From JBFIHF01 sp964411125 (GTDB lineage: Bacteria; Myxococcota_A; Bradymonadia; Bradymonadales; Bradymonadaceae): a stretch of DNA of 19,762 bases. The translations under genes and the position numbers were made by a program. How positions within the stretch are numbered: position 1 is the stretch's first letter; every line of letters starts with the position of its first letter. Below the pieces are notes generated by a model. The model worked only from the letters and a program-made list of their open reading frames with translations. It was not told the DNA's origin and did not search any database. The stretch covers positions 1 through 19,762 of the forward strand of contig CAYPJU010000100.1 in the NCBI GenBank assembly GCA_964411125.1, written 5' to 3'. This document shows positions 15,701 to 19,762 of the stretch, in pieces.

Positions 15701-18700
15701 TTCGGCGGTCTGGCCGGGGCTGTAGTCGTCGCGGTCGGGGATGAGGGAGACTTCCTCGAGCTCGACGTTGCGCGCGATGGGGCGCTCACCGCCCGAGACC
15801 CAGCGTGTGATCTCAGAGAAGTTGCGGCGGCCGCGGTCGTCGACCGTGGTCGCGACGATGCGGTACGTTCCTCCGACGCTCGTCTCGAAGCTGCAGGACC
15901 CGACCTCGTCGGTGGTGTTGAACTCGCAGAGCTGCGGGTCGACCTCTTCCTCTTCGTATTGGCCGTTCTTCCACGCCCACTTCACCCGTGCGGCGCGAAC
16001 CTTGACCGGGCGTTCCTTCAGGACGTTTCCGTCGACGTCCGCGACGACGATGTCGAGCTCGAGCGGCGTGCCCTTCTCGACGAAATAGCGGTCGCTCTTG
16101 ATCCCGACGTAGTGCTGCGATGGGTGGACGAGGAGCGTCGCGGTGGAGGTCCAGGCCTGGCGGTTGACGTCCATGACGGTCGCCTGCGCACGGACGCTCA
16201 TCGGCCGCGGCGGCGTGATGTCGCTGAACGACATCTCGAGGTCGTGGGTGCCGGTCGGCTCGGTCTTCGACTGCAGCGTCTGGCTGCTGGTGGGAGCGCC
16301 TCCGAATCCACTGGACGCCCACCACGGCGTCCAACTACCGAAGCTGTACTCGCCGAGGTTCGGCGGGGTGAACGACGCCTGGGTCGCGGTCACGTTCCAG
16401 GTGACGTCGGCGTTGGGCAAGCCGCCCCCCGCGTAATACTTCGCCTCGACCGTGGCGGTGGCGGACTCGCCCGCGTACCAGGGTCCCTCGCCGGCGCTCG
16501 CCGTGACTTCGAACTCGGGGGTACGGAACTCCTGAATCTGAAAGCGGTGGCTGTGTTCCCAGTTCGACGACGAGCCGATGGCGAATTGGATGGTGGCGTC
16601 GCCGAGGTTAGGGGTTCCCGGGAGGTCGAACTCGCCGCTGAAGCCGCCGAGCTTCGTGACGCTGGCTTTTCCGGACGTGATGTCGTTGCCCTGTGGCCCG
16701 ATGACTCGGTAGCGCAGCTGATCGATGCGCGGCTCGAGGCGGACCATCCCATTCTTGCTGTGCTCCACGACGCGGAGCCACCCTTTGAACGAGACCTTCT
16801 CGCCCGGCTTGTACATCCCGCGGTCGTCGAACACGAACCAGGACAAGTCGTCATGCCCGAGGCTTTTCGTCCAGTTCGAGCTGCTCTGGTGCCACATCGA
16901 CTCGGGGAGGAACGCGGTGTCGTCCCCCTGCTTTGCGACGAGCGCCGCGCCGTCACCTCCGCTGGTGGAGGGGAGCGCGATCACCGCAATCCCCGAGTCG
17001 TCGGTGGTGCCGGTCTGTCCGCGTCCGAGGATCTCGAGCTTCGTCGATCCGAGGGGTTCCCCGTCGAGAAGGGTCGTCGCCCAGCCGACGAGCTCTTCGC
17101 CGTCGACGAACGCATCGAGGCCGATCTTCGTCGCCTGGACCCAGGTTCGGAGATGGGGAGGGTACTCCGGCATCTTCGAGCCCCGCATCGTGTCGGTCGG
17201 GCGGATGTGCAGGACGAGGTTGCCGAGGTCGCCGCCCAGGGCCCTCGCGAGGCTGATCTTCGTCTCGATCAGGGCGTCGCGCTCCCCTTCCACGGCGATC
17301 TTCTCGTCAAACACCTTCTTGCCCGGCGGAGCGACCTTCTTCTTGCCGTAGTAGTCGTAGTCCTGAAGCCACTTCAGATAGTCGTTCCAATCGCGCGGCT
17401 CGACGCGGTAGGCGACGACGCTGAGCTGGTCGTAGTTGATCGAATGGACCGTGAACTCCGGGGGGCTCGATGGATCGAGAACGTTCATCGTCTCGGACGT
17501 CGAGAAGAGCTGCGGCTGCGCCGGGCCGACGTCGAAGCTGTACGAGTTCTTGCCGGTGAGCTTCTGCCCGAACTGGTCGGTGAGCGATTCGTCGAGGGTG
17601 ACGCGGTAGGTCGTGCGGCCGGGCTTCATCCCGTTGATCGAGATCCAGTTTCCGCTGGCCGAGATCGACATCGTCGGGAAGGAGGGCTCGACGGTGACGA
17701 GCCCGTTCTCGAACATCTCGGGATCGAGCTGATTGCTGAGCTCGAAGGAGAAGGAGTCGTGCGGGGTGCACCGGTCGCGCCACCCGCAGGTCGCTCGCTG
17801 AACGCGAAACGGGCCGAAGGTGCGGAAGTTCGAGCTGTGGTCGCTCGTCGTGGTTCGGGGGCCCTCGGCGGACGGCGTCCCCTTCTCCACGACCACGGTG
17901 ATGTTGGAATCGTAGGGGAGCTCCTCGCTGGCGCGCACGACGACCCAACGATCGTCGGGGGTGTTTTCGACGAGCTGACGGATCGTGTCGTCGGCGTTGA
18001 TCTCTTCGGGCGTGGCGAGTCGGACCGCCTCACCGCCGAAGATCATCCCGGACTTCATGCGGACGTGTTCGATGACCTTCGCGCGATCGATCGCCTGGTC
18101 GAATCGGATGAAGTAGGGCTGGTCGAGATCGAACGTTCCGCCGCCCGGCCACGACGACTCGACGCGAGGCGGGGGCGTCCCGAACTTCCACGTTTCGGCC
18201 TTCGGGAGGGTCTCGCCGTTCGCGGACTTCGTGCCGGCGGGGACGGTCACGGTGTATTCGGTCGCCATCGGGAAACGGCCCCCGTCGGGCTCGAACAAGA
18301 GGGTCTTGGAGCCCACCCACCGCCACTGCCCTTTCGGCTGCGGCGAGATGGTCACGGGGACGTTTTCGGCGATCGTGTCGGCGTGCGACGCGATCGTGAC
18401 CATCGGCTTGTTGAAGGTGATGCTGAGATGCGGTGCGATCGGGGTCTCGCCGGTCGGCTGCTGCCGCTCGATGGCGAGGGCGACGTCCTTCACGTCGACC
18501 AAAGCGGGGCGCTCACGGTCGGAGTCCGGCGGGAACGAGGTCTTGACCACCTCGCCCGTCTTCGGCGGGGGGTTCGAGTCGGCTCGCTTGGCGAAGTCGG
18601 TCTTGTCACTAGCCTCGGCCTTGAGCGGCGAGAGTCGCGACAGGACCTGCTCGATCTTCGACGCCGAGAGCGGCTTCGCGTCGGCGAGCTTCACCGCGGG

Positions 18701-18928
18701 GCCGCGGTCGGATGCGGCGCTGCCGTCGCTGAGGACGATGGTCATCTCGGACGGGGCGCGGTCATCGACGGGCTTTACGTCGCCCAGGGTCGCCGGCGAG
18801 ACGTTCTCGGTGGTCTGCTTTTGCTTGTCCAAGTCGCTCCTGTCCGGCTTCGAACTGCAGGCCGCGATGCAGAGAATGGTTGCGAGCACGAAATGTCGGC
18901 GCCAGTTTTGGCGATCGTCGAATCCCAT
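12752..18928 (-). CDS. Alpha-2-macroglobulin family lipoprotein with thioester
   Basis: A 2058-residue envelope lipoprotein of the bacterial alpha-2-macroglobulin family (E. coli YfhM-like), thought to trap foreign proteases at the cell surface or in the periplasm. Lipobox IAAC gives C24. An N-terminal Ig-like domain (about 140-270) is followed by macroglobulin repeats, the MG2-type motif DDRGMYKPGEKVSF near 700, a low-complexity Met/Ala/Pro-rich bait-like segment (about 1255-1312), the A2M core (RYRVMAVAV, about 1365), and the thioester domain with CAEQ at 1558-1561. The C-terminal domain carries WWWW and the AEEMYHPETFGRS ending. It is longer than E. coli's roughly 1650 residues. ATG 18928 has GAGG 8 nt upstream; the longer start would bury the signal. 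The signal contains RRHFVL, loosely Tat-like. No pbpC is adjacent, unlike many members. Confidence 0.95.
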   Translation of the reverse strand: MGFDDRQNWRRHFVLATILCIAACSSKPDRSDLDKQKQTTENVSPATLGDVKPVDDRAPSEMTIVLSDGSAASDRGPAVKLADAKPLSASKIEQVLSRLSPLKAEASDKTDFAKRADSNPPPKTGEVVKTSFPPDSDRERPALVDVKDVALAIERQQPTGETPIAPHLSITFNKPMVTIASHADTIAENVPVTISPQPKGQWRWVGSKTLLFEPDGGRFPMATEYTVTVPAGTKSANGETLPKAETWKFGTPPPRVESSWPGGGTFDLDQPYFIRFDQAIDRAKVIEHVRMKSGMIFGGEAVRLATPEEINADDTIRQLVENTPDDRWVVVRASEELPYDSNITVVVEKGTPSAEGPRTTTSDHSSNFRTFGPFRVQRATCGWRDRCTPHDSFSFELSNQLDPEMFENGLVTVEPSFPTMSISASGNWISINGMKPGRTTYRVTLDESLTDQFGQKLTGKNSYSFDVGPAQPQLFSTSETMNVLDPSSPPEFTVHSINYDQLSVVAYRVEPRDWNDYLKWLQDYDYYGKKKVAPPGKKVFDEKIAVEGERDALIETKISLARALGGDLGNLVLHIRPTDTMRGSKMPEYPPHLRTWVQATKIGLDAFVDGEELVGWATTLLDGEPLGSTKLEILGRGQTGTTDDSGIAVIALPSTSGGDGAALVAKQGDDTAFLPESMWHQSSSNWTKSLGHDDLSWFVFDDRGMYKPGEKVSFKGWLRVVEHSKNGMVRLEPRIDQLRYRVIGPQGNDITSGKASVTKLGGFSGEFDLPGTPNLGDATIQFAIGSSSNWEHSHRFQIQEFRTPEFEVTASAGEGPWYAGESATATVEAKYYAGGGLPNADVTWNVTATQASFTPPNLGEYSFGSWTPWWASSGFGGAPTSSQTLQSKTEPTGTHDLEMSFSDITPPRPMSVRAQATVMDVNRQAWTSTATLLVHPSQHYVGIKSDRYFVEKGTPLELDIVVADVDGNVLKERPVKVRAARVKWAWKNGQYEEEEVDPQLCEFNTTDEVGSCSFETSVGGTYRIVATTVDDRGRRNFSEITRWVSGGERPIARNVELEEVSLIPDRDDYSPGQTAEILVQSPIVPAEGFMTLRRNGMVEQRRFTMSEPTTVLSIPIKNVYYPNVEVNVAVVGSQPRLDESGEPDESLPRRPAHGQGSITLKVPPAERRLAVDVNPEADRLSPGASTKLTVTVKDADGEPVPDAEVAVVVVDEAILALSSYQMGDPMDVFYPQRAPGTTDYRLRNYVRLVDPAALRAQSAPGGGAPAEMAAEGAGLMRKRSMKSKGAMPPPAPSAAAPRMMMEAAPEADYAFADEEVSGNLIRLEEQAIMGKVDPNAPIAVRSNFDPLATFATAEATNANGVATVSYSMPDNLTRYRVMAVAVKDGTHYGTGESNVTARLPLMVRPSPPRFLNFGDKFELPVVLQNQTDQPMQVEVATRATNVEFAKTRGWALTVPANDRVEVRFPAQTEMAGTARFQVGASAGSFADANEFDLPVWTPATSEAFATYGVVDEGAVVQPVAAPTEVWPQFGGLEVTTSSTALASLTDAFIYLYEYDYQCAEQISSRMVSVAALRDVLSAFEAEGMPSKEAVERSMSRDIEELQSRQNYDGGFGFWRRGQPSWPYVSIHAAHALSRAKQKGYDVPDGVLAQARNYLRNIESHIPGWWPEWIRLHTIAYALYVRNQMSDKDPAKARQVIRRGGKLENLSFQSVGWLLATMVGDADSKAQREEIRRFLNNRVTETAAGAHFAASHTDETDYVIMHSDRVADGVILEALIEDQPKSDLIPKIVNGLLAHRKKGHWGNTQENAFVLLALDKYFNTYEKTTPNFVARVWLGDRYAGEHAFRGRTTESHQIDVAMQHLVDADGKQKLYLQKDGKGRMYYRIGMNYAPKSLFLEPADHGFVVERAYEPVDDDDDVRRLADGTWEIRAGAKVKVSLTMLAPTRRYHVALVDPLPAGLETMNPALAVTGDVPQDAAANTGRGGGGWWWWSRPWFEHQNMRDERTEAFTTLLWGGVHTYTYYARATTPGQFVVPPAKAEEMYHPETFGRSASDRVNVVDR

Positions 18929-18960
18929 GAGGTCCTCGTTTTGGAACGGGGCAGGTCCGC

Positions 18961-18990
18961 ATTGTGTACCAGCCCGGTAGCTCGTACAAC
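18961..18990. promoter_or_regulatory. Possible overlapping divergent promoters
   Basis: On the plus strand TTGTGT (18962-18967), 17 nt, TACAAC (18985-18990) points to the Rieske gene. On the minus strand TTGTAC (18984-18989), 17 nt, CACAAT (18961-18966) points to the macroglobulin gene. Each element matches only 3-4 of 6 consensus bases. If both are real they occupy the same DNA and would exclude each other. Confidence 0.25.
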
Positions 18991-19014
18991 GCAAGGGACG
19001 AAGAAGAGATCTAC

Positions 19015-19341
19015 ATGAATCTGAAAGACCGAGGTTTCACGAGGGTCTGCGAGGTCGACGAGGTCGGCTCTCCGATGCCGAAGCTCGTGGAGGTCGCCGA
19101 TCGCGGGATCCTGATCTGCCGAGAAGGGGAAGAACTCTTCGCGGTGGACGAGTTGTGCCCCCACGAGAACAAGTCGATGCGGTACGGCATCGTGTTCGAC
19201 GGGGTGTTGACGTGCCCCCACCACCAGTACCGTTTCGACCTCGAGACGGGTGACTGCAACAAGCGACGATGTGCCCCGGCGATTACGTATCCGCTGGAGA
19301 TCGATGGAGACGAGGTATGGGTGAAGGTCGGAAACGGTTGA
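19015..19341 (+). CDS. Rieske-type [2Fe-2S] ferredoxin
   Basis: A 108-residue soluble electron carrier. The two cluster-binding motifs are CPHENKSM (C-x-H) and CPHHQYRFDLETG (C-x2-H), spaced 17 residues apart as in small Rieske ferredoxins and NirD-like proteins, with two Cys and two His ligands to the iron-sulfur cluster. The length fits a single Rieske domain with no signal peptide or membrane anchor, so it is cytoplasmic. ATG 19015 has AGAAGAGA upstream; a GTG at 18964 in frame would add a disordered N-terminus and overlap the likely promoter. The redox partner is not in the window. Its end overlaps the SixA-type gene by 25 bp. Confidence 0.92.
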   Translation: MNLKDRGFTRVCEVDEVGSPMPKLVEVADRGILICREGEELFAVDELCPHENKSMRYGIVFDGVLTCPHHQYRFDLETGDCNKRRCAPAITYPLEIDGDEVWVKVGNG

Positions 19342-19762
19342 TCATCATGCGCCACGCGAAGAGCTCGTGGAACAGCGGGGCGAGCTCGGACCACGCGCGG
19401 CCCCTCAACGATCGGGGGCGCAGTGATGCCCCGAAGATGGCGCGGGCCCTGAAGGAGCGGGGGTGGATCCCCGACGTCGTGATCTCGAGCGACTCCCGTC
19501 GGACCCGCGAGACCTTCGCGGGGCTGGCCGAAGTCCTCGGCGACCTGGAGGTCGAGTTCACCCGCGACCTCTACCACGCCGGCTCCACCGAGATCATCGC
19601 CGCGTGCGAGGAGCTCGGCGAGGACGTCGAGTGCGCGATGGTGCTCGGTCACAACCCGGGGTGGGAGGCTGCCGTCGGCTACTTCACCGGCGAATACGCC
19701 TCGATGACCACGGCGAACTGCGCGCTCCTGGAAGGGGAGGGGAGCTGGATGGAGCTGATGAC
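19317..19762 (+). CDS. sixA: SixA-type phosphohistidine phosphatase, cut at window edge
   Basis: The visible 148 codons encode a histidine-phosphatase (phosphoglycerate-mutase-like) fold of the SixA group. The catalytic motif LIIMRHAKSSW carries the nucleophile His and RH pair near residue 13, followed by RPLNDRGRSDAPKMARAL, PDVVISSDSRRTRET with the phosphate-binding Arg, and the second His in VLGHNPGWE. E. coli SixA removes phosphate from histidine phosphotransfer proteins. ATG 19317 lies inside the Rieske gene, preceded by GAGACGAGG; starting at ATG 19347 would delete the first beta-strand, so the earlier start is preferred. The 25-bp overlap indicates an operon. No stop occurs before the window ends. 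Confidence 0.9.
   Translation, partial: MGEGRKRLIIMRHAKSSWNSGASSDHARPLNDRGRSDAPKMARALKERGWIPDVVISSDSRRTRETFAGLAEVLGDLEVEFTRDLYHAGSTEIIAACEELGEDVECAMVLGHNPGWEAAVGYFTGEYASMTTANCALLEGEGSWMELM

Noticed and set aside
18964..19014. Longer N-terminus of the Rieske protein from GTG 18964
   Set aside because: It lacks a ribosome site, adds residues outside the Rieske fold, and overlaps the likely promoter; ATG 19015 is better supported.
14258..19018. Plus-strand open frame of 1586 codons opposite the macroglobulin gene
   Set aside because: It mirrors a confidently identified gene. High GC makes stops rare on the opposite strand, and its Arg/Val/Gly/Asp-rich translation has no recognisable domain.

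Overview
The window is a high-GC, protein-dense stretch that looks like a Myxococcota (former Deltaproteobacteria) chromosome, probably a draft or metagenome scaffold. The grounds are two eukaryote-like Ser/Thr kinases with different C-terminal modules, four or more lipoproteins (one with an Asn-Asn-Gly linker), a very large alpha-2-macroglobulin lipoprotein, a Gram-negative outer-membrane barrel, and a 100-N scaffold gap at 4742-4841. The phylum call is inference; no rRNA or other strong taxonomic marker is present.

Layout. 1-312: tRNA-Lys and tRNA-Glu on the minus strand, with an upstream promoter whose -35 overlaps the stop codon of the preceding gene and a strong terminator at the left edge. 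309-1901 (-): membrane Ser/Thr kinase with an N-terminal EF-hand. 2077-3111 (+) and 3101-3802 (-): two convergent lipoprotein genes that overlap by 11 bp; the second looks DUF302-like. 3934-4206 (-): small two-helix membrane protein. 4617-4741 (+): start of a small membrane-protein gene behind a good sigma-54-like site, cut by the gap. 4842-7888 (-): compact operon of a SirB1-like protein, a TraB/GumN protein and tyrS, the last cut by the gap a few codons before its end. 8090-8737 (+): outer-membrane beta-barrel with its own terminator. 8905-9540 (-): YrdC/Sua5 family protein with a rewritten signature motif. 9699-11690 (+): transmembrane Ser/Thr kinase whose outer domain is an esterase fold lacking all three catalytic residues. 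11703-12635 (-): lipoprotein. 12752-18928 (-): alpha-2-macroglobulin lipoprotein with intact thioester. 19015-19341 (+) and 19317-end (+): Rieske ferredoxin and SixA-type phosphatase, overlapping.

Functional themes are envelope biology (lipoproteins, macroglobulin, beta-barrel) and phospho-signalling (two kinases and one phosphohistidine phosphatase), beside housekeeping translation genes (tyrS, tRNAs, YrdC family). Gene order alternates strands often, so most genes are probably separate transcription units; the SirB1-like/GumN-like/tyrS group and the Rieske/SixA pair are the two convincing operons. The most unusual items are the kinase with a catalytically dead esterase sensor domain, the EF-hand kinase, and the YrdC protein lacking the PTDT motif.
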